Shown piece by piece: positions 1 to 7,484 of a stretch of DNA of 40,149 nt; the first letter of the stretch is position 1; every line of letters starts with the position of its first letter. The translations under genes were made by a program, and so were the position numbers. The notes under the pieces were generated by a model, which made no database searches, was not told the origin of the DNA, and saw nothing but the letters and a program-made list of their open reading frames with translations. Source of the DNA: an uncultured Actinomycetes bacterium (GTDB taxonomy: Bacteria > Actinomycetota > Actinomycetes > Nanopelagicales > Nanopelagicaceae); the NCBI GenBank assembly GCA_903834515.1, contig CAILJM010000005.1, positions 1-40,149 on the forward strand, given 5' to 3'.

Positions 1-584
1 CTATCGAACTCAAAGTTGTCCAAACAGAACTTGAAGATGTCTCAATTGATTTGCGCCGTTCGCAGGTCGATGTTGAAGCTGTTGTAGACCGAATGAAGAA
101 AGATGAGGCGCGCCTTAACGCCGGAACCGCTTCTCCAAAAGAGCTCGAACAGACTCAGCACGAACTCGCCACACTCACCAAGCGCAAAGCTGAGCTAGAA
201 GATAGCGAGCTCGAGATCATGATGCGTCATGACTCGGTCCAGAAGCGTCTTGATGAATTAGCAAGCGATGAAATTGGGCTGAAGCAGTTGGAGCTTGAAC
301 TTAACGTCAGACTTGAAAATTCCAAGACCGATATCGGTGCAGAGCTTGATCGCGCAAAGAGCGAACGAGCTGCCTTGGTTCCGCAGATTGATGAGCCACT
401 CTACGATCTCTATGAGAAGGTCCGATCATCGGCAAACGGGGTCGGTGCTGCTCTGCTGATCGGCAATAAGTGCGATGGTTGCCACCTTGAGATCAATGCG
501 ATTGAAATCGAGCGTATTAAAGGATTGGCTTCCGATGAAGTCCTGCGCTGCGAAGAGTGCCGTCGAATCTTGGTTCGCATTTAA
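1..584 (+). CDS. C4-type zinc-ribbon coiled-coil protein (5' end cut by window)
   Basis: The reading frame is open from the first bases of the window, so the true start lies upstream and only the C-terminal ~193 residues are seen. The visible part is a long charged helical region (Lys/Glu/Ala-rich, probable coiled coil) followed by a zinc ribbon with two Cys-x2-Cys pairs, KCDGCH and RCEECR, at the C-terminus. This is the layout of the family typified by mycobacterial Rv2229c (zf-RING_7/C4 zinc ribbon), whose biochemical role is poorly defined; nucleic-acid or protein binding is usually suggested. It overlaps the next gene by one base (TAATG), so the two are probably translationally coupled. 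The same pair is conserved in Actinobacteria. Confidence 0.85.
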   Translation, partial: IELKVVQTELEDVSIDLRRSQVDVEAVVDRMKKDEARLNAGTASPKELEQTQHELATLTKRKAELEDSELEIMMRHDSVQKRLDELASDEIGLKQLELELNVRLENSKTDIGAELDRAKSERAALVPQIDEPLYDLYEKVRSSANGVGAALLIGNKCDGCHLEINAIEIERIKGLASDEVLRCEECRRILVRI

Positions 585-1654
585 TGGCTCGCCATTTTCA
601 GATCACAGCAGATGGTGGTTCAAGGGGTAACCCAGGGCCCGCTGCCTACGGTGCAGTAGTCACAGAGAATGGAAAAATTCTCGCTGAGCTCTACGCAACC
701 ATTGGGATAGCATCGAATAACGTCGCCGAATATTCAGGGTTAATCGCAGGGCTTGAACATGCACACTCACTCGATGCCGAGGCGACTATTGAAGTAAAGA
801 TGGATTCCAAGCTTGTTGTCGAGCAGATGTCGGGACGTTGGCAAATTAAGCACCCCGATATGCGCGAACTTGCCAAGAAGGCGCGTGAGTTACACCCGCT
901 CTCACTCATTACCTTTACGTGGATTCCTCGAGACCAAAACTCGCACGCTGATCGACTTGCCAATAAGGCACTTGATGGTGAAGTGGCGAAGGCGCCGATG
1001 ATCCAGAAGAACTTCCTCCACTCGCGATTGATCTCTGATGAAATTCCAACAACGATCTATCTCATTCGCCACGGCGAGACACCGCTAACACCAGAGCGTC
1101 GATTCAGTGGATCCGGTGGTTCAAACCCAGGGCTTACAGAGAAGGGTCGCAATCAGGCGAAGGCGGTCGGCAAGGAACTCGCCGCTCGCAAGCCAGATGT
1201 TCTTCTTGTTTCACCGATGCAACGCACAAGGGACACTGCAGAAGAGATTGCACAATTTGTTCCGCTCCAACCAGTCTTTGATGAAGATTGGATTGAGGCA
1301 TCTTTTGGCCACTGGGATGGATTAACTCCACATGAAGTTGAAGCCCAGCATGGTGATGAATTTAAAGCCTGGGTCTCTGACCCTTGGTATGCCCAAGGTG
1401 GGGGAGAGCCTTATGCAGCAGTGGCTGAGCGAGTCGCTACATCTCTCTCAAAAGTCGCAGCTGAGTTCCCAGGAAAAACTGTTGCCATTGTGACTCACAA
1501 TGTTGTGGTGAAGAGTGCGGTCTGCGTCGCGCTACAGACACCAATCGAGAGCATCTACCACGTTGATATTGCACCCTGCAGTATTACAACGATCAAGATC
1601 TGGCCATCAGATGGATTAATCGCAATGACGAGTATGTCGGAGCGCCCAGCTTAA
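584..1654 (+). CDS. Bifunctional RNase H / histidine-phosphatase protein
   Basis: The protein has 356 aa and two domains. The N-terminal ~140 residues are type I RNase H: the DGGSRGNPG motif carries the first catalytic Asp, and the catalytic Glu (AEYSGLIAGLEHA), second Asp (KMDSKLVVEQM) and terminal Asp (NSHADRLANKAL) are all present. It should cleave RNA in RNA/DNA hybrids. The C-terminal ~200 residues are a phosphoglycerate-mutase/CobC-like histidine phosphatase with LIRHGET, a GHWDGLTPHEVE region and the second catalytic His in VTHNVV. This fusion is characteristic of Actinobacteria (mycobacterial Rv2228c, where both RNase H and acid phosphatase activity are known). The start chosen is the ATG at 584, which overlaps the upstream stop, rather than an in-frame codon at 557 inside the preceding gene. 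Confidence 0.93.
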   Translation: MARHFQITADGGSRGNPGPAAYGAVVTENGKILAELYATIGIASNNVAEYSGLIAGLEHAHSLDAEATIEVKMDSKLVVEQMSGRWQIKHPDMRELAKKARELHPLSLITFTWIPRDQNSHADRLANKALDGEVAKAPMIQKNFLHSRLISDEIPTTIYLIRHGETPLTPERRFSGSGGSNPGLTEKGRNQAKAVGKELAARKPDVLLVSPMQRTRDTAEEIAQFVPLQPVFDEDWIEASFGHWDGLTPHEVEAQHGDEFKAWVSDPWYAQGGGEPYAAVAERVATSLSKVAAEFPGKTVAIVTHNVVVKSAVCVALQTPIESIYHVDIAPCSITTIKIWPSDGLIAMTSMSERPA

Positions 1655-3240
1655 ATTCCTGCGGCGTGGCCTTCGGCTCGTGGATCAGATCCAATTGCAA
1701 GCGTCCCTGTTGGTAGGACCTCAAGAACCTGCACCGACGATGCGTGGCCATATTCCGGAAGTACGACGACTTCGTGTCCACGAGATTTCAGATCAGCGAT
1801 AACCTCTTCACCGAAGCGAGATTCAATAGAAAGCACTCCCTTGATCGCTTCATTGACCGCTGATGTCGATGGATCTGAGAGATGCATCCAGCGTGGAGCT
1901 TCTGCTACTTCTTGAACTGTCATATTCTCGTCGATCAACCCTGTGACGAGCTGGAAGTTGGTCTGCACCTGAACATTCGCACCTGGGGTTCCACCTACAT
2001 ACTTGAGTGTTCCATCAGGGTCGGTGATGGTAAATGCTTGCAGAGTGTGTGCGGGACGCTTGCCCGGTGCAATGAAATTCGGTGATGCAGGATCGAGATT
2101 GAAACCGGTTAAGCGGTTATTCAAGATCATGCCAGTTCTAGGAACTGTCCATGATGAACCAAAGCCATGGAATACAGATTGAATCCAGGAGACAGCATTT
2201 CCTTCGCCATCTGCCACTAAGAAGTATGTGGTGTCGCTACCTTCGGCCGGGCTCTCACTGCGATTATCGGCTTCTGCCATATTGATTCCTGCGGCGCGAG
2301 CAGCGATATGTGATGTGTTAAGAATTGAATCAACATCGACCGGACTAGTTTCAGGATCAGCGATGATGGAGTTGCGATCGGTGAAGGCAATCTTCTTCGC
2401 TTCAACCTGCATGTGCAGCCAATCGGCCTGGCTCATTTTCGATTTATCAAAGGTATTTGCAATGAGCAATTGCTCCATCAAAATCATGCCTTGAGTTGGC
2501 GGGGGATTGCCGTGCACCATGTAGTCGCGATACTTAATACTGAGTGGTGCCGATACTCGAGTTGTGTGTGCTGCGAGATCCGCAGCGCTAAACCAGCCAT
2601 TCGTGCCATGAATGATTTTCTCTGCAATTGACCCACTGTAGAAAGCTTCACGACCGCCATTTACGATTTCTCGCAAGAGCCAACCCATATCGGGATTCTT
2701 TACAGTCTCACCAAGCTTTAATTCACGAGAGAGCCCTAGCTCTTCAAAGAGTTCGGTACTTGGGTATTGCTCGAGATGCCACTTGATACGACCGATGAAC
2801 CCTTCGTTAGCCGGGAAGCCCTCTTCGGCATAAGCGATGGCAGGTGCCAAGATTTCAGCCATCGACAACTTTCCGTAACGCTCGTGCGCTGCATACCAAC
2901 CAGAGACGACACCAGGAACTGTCGCAGATTTGAATCCATGGATTGGAATCTCGTTCTCGAAGGCGTCGCGCGTTGCACCATGTGGTGCTTCGCCCGATCC
3001 ATTGAAAGCAAGATTCTCTTTCGTAGCGGCATGGTGAGTGACGAGGAATAGGTCGCCACCGAGCCCTGATGCACCTGGTTCAATGACAGAGATGACTGCA
3101 GAGAGTGCGATACCGGCATCGATAAAGGAGCCACCAGCTTCGAGGATCTTAAGAGCTGCCGAGACGGCAAGCGGCTGAGATGCTGCAGCTCCACCATTCT
3201 TGGCATAGACGATTCCGCGGTGTGTAGTGGTCCGATTCAT
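1651..3240 (-). CDS. ggt: Gamma-glutamyltransferase family protein
   Basis: The 529-aa protein covers the whole Ntn-hydrolase family of gamma-glutamyltranspeptidases. The N-terminal region shows GGSFIDAGIALSAVISV and EPGASGLGGDLF. The self-cleavage and nucleophile site is the Thr of DTTYFLVADGEGNAVSW, and the small-subunit glycine motif is GGTPGANVQVQ. It would hydrolyse or transfer gamma-glutamyl groups from glutathione-like or gamma-glutamyl substrates. No signal peptide is evident, so it may act in the cytoplasm, unlike the secreted E. coli enzyme. Its stop overlaps that of the convergent RNase H gene by four bases. The ATG at 3240 lies 60-odd bases from the rnpB start, in divergent orientation. 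The substrate is uncertain because this subfamily includes non-canonical members. Confidence 0.88.
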   Translation of the reverse strand: MNRTTTHRGIVYAKNGGAAASQPLAVSAALKILEAGGSFIDAGIALSAVISVIEPGASGLGGDLFLVTHHAATKENLAFNGSGEAPHGATRDAFENEIPIHGFKSATVPGVVSGWYAAHERYGKLSMAEILAPAIAYAEEGFPANEGFIGRIKWHLEQYPSTELFEELGLSRELKLGETVKNPDMGWLLREIVNGGREAFYSGSIAEKIIHGTNGWFSAADLAAHTTRVSAPLSIKYRDYMVHGNPPPTQGMILMEQLLIANTFDKSKMSQADWLHMQVEAKKIAFTDRNSIIADPETSPVDVDSILNTSHIAARAAGINMAEADNRSESPAEGSDTTYFLVADGEGNAVSWIQSVFHGFGSSWTVPRTGMILNNRLTGFNLDPASPNFIAPGKRPAHTLQAFTITDPDGTLKYVGGTPGANVQVQTNFQLVTGLIDENMTVQEVAEAPRWMHLSDPSTSAVNEAIKGVLSIESRFGEEVIADLKSRGHEVVVLPEYGHASSVQVLEVLPTGTLAIGSDPRAEGHAAGI

Positions 3241-3268
3241 GCGTGAAGCCTAAGGCAAAAGATTTCAT

Positions 3269-3297
3269 TTGGAAGAGGGGAGTGGCCACCGTATCCT
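3269..3297 (+). promoter_or_regulatory. rnpB promoter (-35/-10)
   Basis: A -35 element TTGGAA (3269-3274) and a -10 element TATCCT (3292-3297) are separated by exactly 17 bases. The -10 is six bases from a start site at about 3304, just before the P1 helix of rnpB. If the gene segments downstream are not fully insulated, this strong promoter could also read into them. Confidence 0.7.
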
Positions 3298-3303
3298 TAA
3301 ACC

Positions 3304-3652
3304 ACTGAAGAGTCGCCCGGATCACCGCGTTACGTAAGTACCGAGGAAAGTCCGGACTCCACAGAGCAAGGTGATGGCTAACGGCCACTCGGAGAGATCC
3401 GCAGGAAAGTGCCACAGAAAATAACCGCCTCATTTCGGTGAGGTCAGGGTGAAACGGCGGTGTAAGAGACCACCGCATCTGCAGCGATGTAGATGGCAAG
3501 GTAAACCCCACTTGGAGCAAGACCAAAACGATGAAGAGCTGCTCGCTTAATTCATCAGGTAGGTTGCTTGAATCTGTTAGTAATGGCAGATCTAGATGGA
3601 TGGTGATCCGTTCGCAAGAACGACAGAATCCGGCTTATAGGGCGACTCTTCT
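3304..3652 (+). ncRNA. rnpB: RNase P RNA (bacterial type A), rnpB
   Basis: The catalytic RNA of RNase P matures tRNA 5' ends. Conserved signatures are present: GAGGAAAGTCCGGACTCCAC near 3342-3361 in the 5' part, and ACAGAATCCGGCTTAT (3624-3639) at the 3' end. Terminal helix P1 is explicit: AAGAGTCGCCC at 3308-3318 pairs with GGGCGACTCTT at 3640-3650. The length of about 350 nt is normal for the family. Ends are estimated from P1 and the promoter (start 3304-3307, end 3650-3653). The last ~25 bases recur downstream as direct repeats, which makes this gene the apparent anchor of the accessory block to its right. Confidence 0.95.
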
Positions 3653-3653
3653 T
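3626..3653 (+). repeat. rnpB-tail repeat, copy 1 (the functional rnpB 3' end)
   Basis: This 28-base stretch of rnpB holds the conserved GAATCCGGCTTAT and the 3' strand of P1. All of it recurs exactly at 4088-4115 and parts recur at 4251, 5326, 17898 and 18511. It is the probable insertion target, because it is the only copy attached to a complete gene. Confidence 0.9.
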
Positions 3654-3664
3654 TAAATTTGTAT

Positions 3665-3679
3665 TGCTACTATTCTTCG
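3665..3679 (+). promoter_or_regulatory. Leaderless promoter of the ASCH gene (extended -10)
   Basis: TG, one base, then TACTAT (3668-3673), followed by exactly six bases to the ATG at 3680. This matches the leaderless start pattern seen repeatedly in the window. It lies directly after the rnpB-tail repeat, so the gene carries its own promoter. Confidence 0.55.
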
Positions 3680-4102
3680 ATGAGCTTTCCGGTTGTTAAT
3701 GGCCTACGTGGAATCGAGTTCGGCACCAAAGGTGAATTTCGAGATGAGTTGATTGCACTGATTTTGCAAGGAAAGAAAAAAGCCACAGCAGGAACATTGG
3801 AGTGGGACTATCGGACTAACGGCGAACCCATCGAATTTGTTGGCGAAAAGCTCGCAGTACTCAACAACGATGGAGAACAAGTAGCAACTATTCAAGTAAC
3901 CCGAGTTGACGTTGTTCGCTTCGCTAATGTGCCTGATGAATTCGCTCTGGCTGAAGGCGAAGGAGATCTTTCCGGTGATGAATTCCGAAAGGGTCACATG
4001 CGCTATTGGACCAAACTGGGCCTGACAATCAATGAAGATACAGAGATTGTGCTTCTCTATTTCGACCTTATTTCTCCAATGAACAATGAATCCGGCTTAT
4101 AG
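3680..4102 (+). CDS. ASCH domain protein
   Basis: The 140-aa protein is essentially one ASCH domain (PUA-like fold, predicted RNA or nucleotide binding). It has the typical GKKKATAGTLEWDY segment, then a beta-rich core with VGEKLAVLNNDGEQVATIQVTRV and GHMRYW near the end. Related E. coli YqfB is an amidohydrolase acting on N4-acetylcytidine; whether this protein does so is unknown. The start is the ATG at 3680, which has a leaderless promoter; a TTG at 3659 in frame is less likely. The end is unusual: the last three codons and the stop (Ser-Gly-Leu-TAG) lie inside the second copy of the rnpB-tail repeat. The gene therefore fills the segment between two repeats almost completely. Confidence 0.85.
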   Translation: MSFPVVNGLRGIEFGTKGEFRDELIALILQGKKKATAGTLEWDYRTNGEPIEFVGEKLAVLNNDGEQVATIQVTRVDVVRFANVPDEFALAEGEGDLSGDEFRKGHMRYWTKLGLTINEDTEIVLLYFDLISPMNNESGL

Positions 4103-4115
4103 GGCGACTCTTCTT
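4088..4115 (+). repeat. rnpB-tail repeat, copy 2 (exact, 28 bp)
   Basis: All 28 bases are identical to 3626-3653. It supplies the last codons and the stop of the ASCH gene. The sequence after it continues into a GC-rich hairpin terminator. Confidence 0.92.
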
Positions 4116-4127
4116 AACAACATGTAG

Positions 4128-4160
4128 GCCCCGCATAGAAATGTGCGGGGCTTGCTCCTT
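4128..4160 (+). terminator. Hairpin terminator, possibly the original rnpB terminator
   Basis: GCCCCGCA (4128-4135) pairs with TGCGGGGC (4144-4151) across an 8-base loop, followed by a pyrimidine-rich TTGCTCCTTT. It would terminate transcripts entering from rnpB or the ASCH gene. It directly follows an exact copy of the rnpB tail, so it may be the ancestral rnpB terminator displaced by insertion of the ASCH segment. The remaining sequence to 4250 is AT-rich and I see no gene in it. Confidence 0.65.
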
Positions 4161-4250
4161 TATGCGCTGAAACTTTTTATAAGTATTACCAAAACCTAGC
4201 AAACTTTAATTTACATTTAAGGGTAAATCTTGGGGCAATTAGGGCAAGAA

Positions 4251-4264
4251 ATAGGGCGACTCTT
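4251..4264 (+). repeat. rnpB-tail repeat, copy 3 (right half only)
   Basis: ATAGGGCGACTCTT matches the right half of the rnpB tail exactly; the left half (CCGGCTT) is absent. It sits 26 bases before the ATG of the phosphotransferase gene, the position expected for a segment boundary. At 14 bases a chance match is possible, but its placement supports a degraded or hybrid site. Confidence 0.6.
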
Positions 4265-4278
4265 TTTGTGCCGAGATG

Positions 4279-4290
4279 TATTCTTCCTAA
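4279..4290 (+). promoter_or_regulatory. Leaderless promoter of the phosphotransferase gene
   Basis: TATTCT (4279-4284), preceded by TG, stands six bases from the ATG at 4291. No Shine-Dalgarno sequence precedes the start, in line with a leaderless transcript. Confidence 0.55.
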
Positions 4291-5277
4291 ATGGAATATC
4301 GGGATCTTGATCAAGATAGTCAGATCGCAGAGGTTCAAAAACTTGTACCAAGTCTCTTGGCAAAGTATGGAATCACAGCCAAGTCAGTTGAGAATGTAAA
4401 CCATAGTTACAACTCAACATTCAAAATTGAGAGTGCCAGTGGGGATTACGCCTTGAGGGTCAATCTTGGAGTCTCTCGGCAAGTAAACCAAGTATTGGCA
4501 GAGATGCAGTGGTTGGAGGTGCTAGCGGAAGAAGGCTCATTGCTTACCCCTGTTCCAGTTCGGACCCTAGATAACGAACTTTGCGTAAGTACCCGTTTTG
4601 ATGCTTTAGATCTAGACACAACGGCTGTCTTGGCCAAATGGATTCCAGGCGAAGAAGTGGGTGATGAACCGAGTGCTGATCAGCTCTATGAAGTTGGACG
4701 CAATATTGCCAAGCTTCAACTGATCTCAAAAGAGTTTACCTTTGAAGGTGATGCTTATCGCCCGACAATCAATCGGACCCTCTTGGATGCAGAGGACAAT
4801 CTCAGAAGCGGGCAACCCGAATTAATAGATGACAAGCTCTATGGCCAGATCCTTGAAGGACTCTCTCTGTGTGACTCGGTGTACTCCAGAATCTCAGCAC
4901 GAGAGGATGTACTCCTTATCCATGCAGACTTACACACCTTTAATGTCATCCAATCTGACAAAAGGCTCGGGGTAATTGACTTCGATGACTGCGGTCTAGG
5001 GTTGCCGGTACAAGATTTGGTCATTAATAATTATTACCTGCGCGAAGATCGGCAGCGCGAGGAGTATGTCAAAGCTGGATATTCATCGCTACTAGAGCTA
5101 CCAAAAGTTTCTACGGAGGATTATGAGGTCCTTCTCATGGGAAGACTCCTGCTGCTGTTGGGGACTGTTCTTGAAATGACGGCCGCAGATGACGTTGCAG
5201 CGATACCCGGATTTCTCATCAAGGTAAGGAATCGGCTCAACCACTTCTTCGATACTGGGGAATTTTCGCTGATCTAA
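4291..5277 (+). CDS. Aminoglycoside phosphotransferase (APH)-family small-molecule kinase
   Basis: The 328-aa protein has the protein-kinase-like fold of the APH/choline kinase/homoserine kinase II group. The catalytic loop is HADLHTFNV (H-x-D-x4-N Brenner-type motif) and the metal-binding loop is VIDFDDCG, both close to the usual spacing. The N-terminal lobe includes an ATP-binding beta sheet around NSTFKIESASGDYALRVNLG. The substrate cannot be read from sequence: aminoglycosides, amino acids, sugars and choline are all used in this family, and most members are not resistance genes. It is alone in its segment, between copies 3 and 4 of the rnpB-tail repeat, with a leaderless promoter and no upstream ribosome-binding site. 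Confidence 0.85.
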   Translation: MEYRDLDQDSQIAEVQKLVPSLLAKYGITAKSVENVNHSYNSTFKIESASGDYALRVNLGVSRQVNQVLAEMQWLEVLAEEGSLLTPVPVRTLDNELCVSTRFDALDLDTTAVLAKWIPGEEVGDEPSADQLYEVGRNIAKLQLISKEFTFEGDAYRPTINRTLLDAEDNLRSGQPELIDDKLYGQILEGLSLCDSVYSRISAREDVLLIHADLHTFNVIQSDKRLGVIDFDDCGLGLPVQDLVINNYYLREDRQREEYVKAGYSSLLELPKVSTEDYEVLLMGRLLLLLGTVLEMTAADDVAAIPGFLIKVRNRLNHFFDTGEFSLI

Positions 5278-5325
5278 TTGGTGGAGACTGTCTCCTTGGA
5301 AATAGATTTTCTAAACTCTTTGTTT

Positions 5326-5349
5326 TCCGGCTTATAGGGCGACTCTTCT
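5326..5349 (+). repeat. rnpB-tail repeat, copy 4
   Basis: This 24-base copy runs from TCCGG through GACTCTTCT, with no mismatch to rnpB. It separates the phosphotransferase segment from the catabolic segment. Apart from the repeat, the 190 bases between 5277 and 5468 hold no gene. Confidence 0.9.
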
Positions 5350-5467
5350 GTATTCATGATCCTTACCAGCTGAGCTGTTCGGAACATAATCGAATGAGAA
5401 CGCGTAACAGAATCCTTTTCAATTACAGACGATCACCGTCTCTGCACAAGAGTTCGTTGAGCTTTTT

Positions 5468-6256
5468 CTAATTGGGCCAGACGCTTCCGAGCTCTTGATT
5501 GATTTCGGCGGCCGTCTTCTTCAAAATCGGCCAAATTCTCTCCTCTAACTCCTTCATGCTCAATCGTGAAGAAGGCACGGAAATATTGATCGCCGCATAC
5601 GTATCGTTGACGTGGCTGCCGATCGAAACTCCTATGGAGCGAAGGCCAATCTCTAGCTCCTCATTAATGATGCAGAAGCCTGATTTGCGTACCTTGGCCA
5701 ACTCCTTCTTCATCTCCGACATCGTTGCAATTCCATTCTTGGTGGGTGGGTCGAGCTTCATGCCAGAAAGGTACTTATCGAGTTCTTCTTCTGGTAACTG
5801 AGCGAGCATCACTCGGCCCATCGAGGTATAGAGCGCTGGAAGCTTGGTTCCAACCGATAATCCAATTGTCATCAATCGATTGGTCGAAGCGCGCGCAACA
5901 TATACAACATCAGGAAATACGAGAACTGAAGCAGATGCGGATTCGTGGAGTTCGGTCGCTATGGCGTTGAGATGTTTTTGAACGATGTCATTGAAGGAGA
6001 GCGTGGATAGGTAGGAGTACCCAATCTCCATCAATTTGGGCCGAAGGTAAAAATACTTTCCATCAAATCCAACATATTCCAGATCGACCAAAGTAAGAAG
6101 TAGGCGCCGAGCAGTTGCTCGCGATAGGTCGGCAAGGGCGGCAACCTCTGTCAGGGTCATTCGAGATTTTCCGCGGTTGAAGGCCATCAGCACGTTTAGT
6201 CCACGGGTAAGCGATTGCACGGAATCGGATGCATGGGGAGTTCGACCTTCCTTCAT
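5468..6256 (-). CDS. IclR-family transcriptional regulator
   Basis: The 262-aa protein has the two IclR domains. The N-terminal winged helix-turn-helix runs over roughly residues 10-75 (SVQSLTRGLNVLMAF, then TLTEVAALADLSRATARRLL), and the C-terminal effector-binding GAF-like domain over roughly residues 85-260. It resembles regulators of protocatechuate and other aromatic pathways (PcaR/PcaU type). It is transcribed away from the catabolic operon, with a 128-bp shared region containing a TTGACA -35 box and two inverted repeats, so it very probably controls that operon in response to a pathway compound. The start at 6256 has a good GGGAG ribosome-binding site. IclR proteins may repress or activate; the operator position just past the operon's start site suggests repression. 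Confidence 0.9.
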   Translation of the reverse strand: MKEGRTPHASDSVQSLTRGLNVLMAFNRGKSRMTLTEVAALADLSRATARRLLLTLVDLEYVGFDGKYFYLRPKLMEIGYSYLSTLSFNDIVQKHLNAIATELHESASASVLVFPDVVYVARASTNRLMTIGLSVGTKLPALYTSMGRVMLAQLPEEELDKYLSGMKLDPPTKNGIATMSEMKKELAKVRKSGFCIINEELEIGLRSIGVSIGSHVNDTYAAINISVPSSRLSMKELEERIWPILKKTAAEINQELGSVWPN

Positions 6257-6296
6257 CTCGCACTCCCATCCGACTTGATAATCAAATTGTTATAAA

Positions 6297-6311
6297 GATG
6301 TCGTTGACATC
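6297..6311 (+). promoter_or_regulatory. Inverted repeat over the -35 box (candidate IclR operator 1)
   Basis: GATGTC, three bases, GACATC: perfect six-base arms overlapping the TTGACA -35 element (6304-6309) of the catabolic operon. With a 17-base spacer the matching -10 is AAGAAT (6327-6332). Confidence 0.45.
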
Positions 6312-6341
6312 TGGCTCCACGCTACCAAGAATAGTGCAAAT

Positions 6342-6359
6342 AGCGAACAATTGTTCACT
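6342..6359 (+). promoter_or_regulatory. 18-bp palindrome (candidate IclR operator 2)
   Basis: AGCGAACAATTGTTCACT has an inner perfect 12-bp palindrome GAACAATTGTTC and one mismatch in the outer arms. A further half-site, GAACAAG, follows at 6364. It lies a few bases after the predicted operon start site, where a bound repressor would block transcription. Confidence 0.55.
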
Positions 6360-6383
6360 ATACGAACAAGAGATTTTGGGGGC

Positions 6384-7454
6384 ATGATGGAGTTCATCCA
6401 CGAGACTCATACCCCGCGCGTAATTTTTGGCGAGCATTCACTTTCTTCGGTCAAAGCGGAATTGGAATTACTCGGCGCAACTTCAATTACCTTTATTTCG
6501 GATGAGAATACACAAGCAGTTGCTCAGAAGATTTCAGCAGAACTCGGCGAGAAAGTTAATCAAGAGATCACACAAGTTGCCATGCATGTGCCAGATGAAT
6601 TTTCTGAACCCATCATTTCAACTGCAGCCGAACTTGGAATAAATGCGATTCTGGCTATCGGGGGAGGCTCTTCGACGGGACTAGGCAAGATCATGGCCCT
6701 CGAACTTAATCTTCCTCTCGTGGTCATTCCCACGACGTACGCCGGCAGTGAGATGACTCCCATTTGGGGGAGAACACGCAATAAAGAGAAGATCACCGGA
6801 GTTGATCGCAAAGTACTTCCTAAGACCGTTCTCTATGCTCCTCAACTTACGCATACGCTTCCACTTTCCATCACGGTAAATAGCGGAATGAATGCGATTG
6901 CTCATGCGGTTGAAGCGCTTTACGCACCTCAACTCTCCCCACTTGTTGAACTTGCCGCCCTCAAGGGAATTGAAGTAATGGCTCAAGGGCTACGAAAGAT
7001 CGCAAATAGCCTCGATGATCATTCGGCACGTGAAGATCTCTTTTATGGCGCGATGCTCTGTGGTTTTGCTCTTGGAAATAGCAAAATGGGTATCCATCAC
7101 AAGATTTGTCACACTCTGGGGGGCATGTACAACTTGCCACACGCTCAAATGCATTCCGCGGTTCTTCCCTACGCCGTTAAATACAACGAAGGCGTTGCTC
7201 GTATCCAGATGTCCAAAGTCGCCGAGATCCTAGGGGCAGAAAATGCAAGCCAAGGTTTGTGGGACCTTTCTACCGCAATCGGAGCTGAGACTTCACTCGG
7301 CAAACTGAATTTCCCCGCAACCGAATCGGCGAAGGTCGCTGATTTTATGTCCTCTTACCCTTTGGTAAACCCACGCGCTTTCGATTACGAAATTGTCGTG
7401 AAGTTACTTCAGGCGGCAAGTTCGGGATCTCGCCCAGATGACGAGTCCTGGTAA
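6384..7454 (+). CDS. Maleylacetate reductase (iron-type alcohol dehydrogenase family)
   Basis: This enzyme would reduce maleylacetate to 3-oxoadipate with NAD(P)H, the step after hydroxyquinol ring cleavage. The ~356-aa protein shows the family's nucleotide-binding region AILAIGGGSSTGLGK and the maleylacetate-reductase signature YAGSEMTPIWG, followed by LPKTVLYAP and SGMNAIAHAVEALYA. The second domain contains HHKICHTLGG and LPHAQMHS. In the wider Fe-ADH family these His positions bind metal, but maleylacetate reductases are usually metal-independent. ATG codons at 6384 and 6387 follow a GGGGG tract; 6384 is used, though 6387 has the better spacing. It is the first gene of a single long operon to 17369. 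Confidence 0.9.
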   Translation: MMEFIHETHTPRVIFGEHSLSSVKAELELLGATSITFISDENTQAVAQKISAELGEKVNQEITQVAMHVPDEFSEPIISTAAELGINAILAIGGGSSTGLGKIMALELNLPLVVIPTTYAGSEMTPIWGRTRNKEKITGVDRKVLPKTVLYAPQLTHTLPLSITVNSGMNAIAHAVEALYAPQLSPLVELAALKGIEVMAQGLRKIANSLDDHSAREDLFYGAMLCGFALGNSKMGIHHKICHTLGGMYNLPHAQMHSAVLPYAVKYNEGVARIQMSKVAEILGAENASQGLWDLSTAIGAETSLGKLNFPATESAKVADFMSSYPLVNPRAFDYEIVVKLLQAASSGSRPDDESW

Positions 7455-7484
7455 GTCAACCAAGCAGATGAGGAGAGTTACGCA

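Noticed and set aside
2736-3206. 156-codon open frame on the minus strand within ggt
   Set aside because: It is an out-of-frame shadow of the gamma-glutamyltransferase gene, with low-complexity translation and no ribosome-binding site.
3149-3526. Minus-strand open frame covering part of rnpB
   Set aside because: It runs across conserved RNase P RNA sequence, which explains the conservation; the protein resembles nothing.
4291-5277. Calling the APH-family gene an antibiotic-resistance gene
   Set aside because: The kinase motifs are family-wide and do not define the substrate; there is no resistance context beyond the accessory location.
5362-5379. On the minus strand, a string like a tRNA D-arm (AGCTCAGCTGGTA) just right of repeat copy 4
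   Set aside because: No acceptor stem, anticodon arm or T-arm can be folded around it, so a tRNA or clear tRNA remnant is not supported.
5407-5415. ACAGAATCC, matching a 9-base part of the rnpB 3' end
   Set aside because: It is short, not followed by the CGGCTTATAG core and not at a segment boundary; a chance match is likely.
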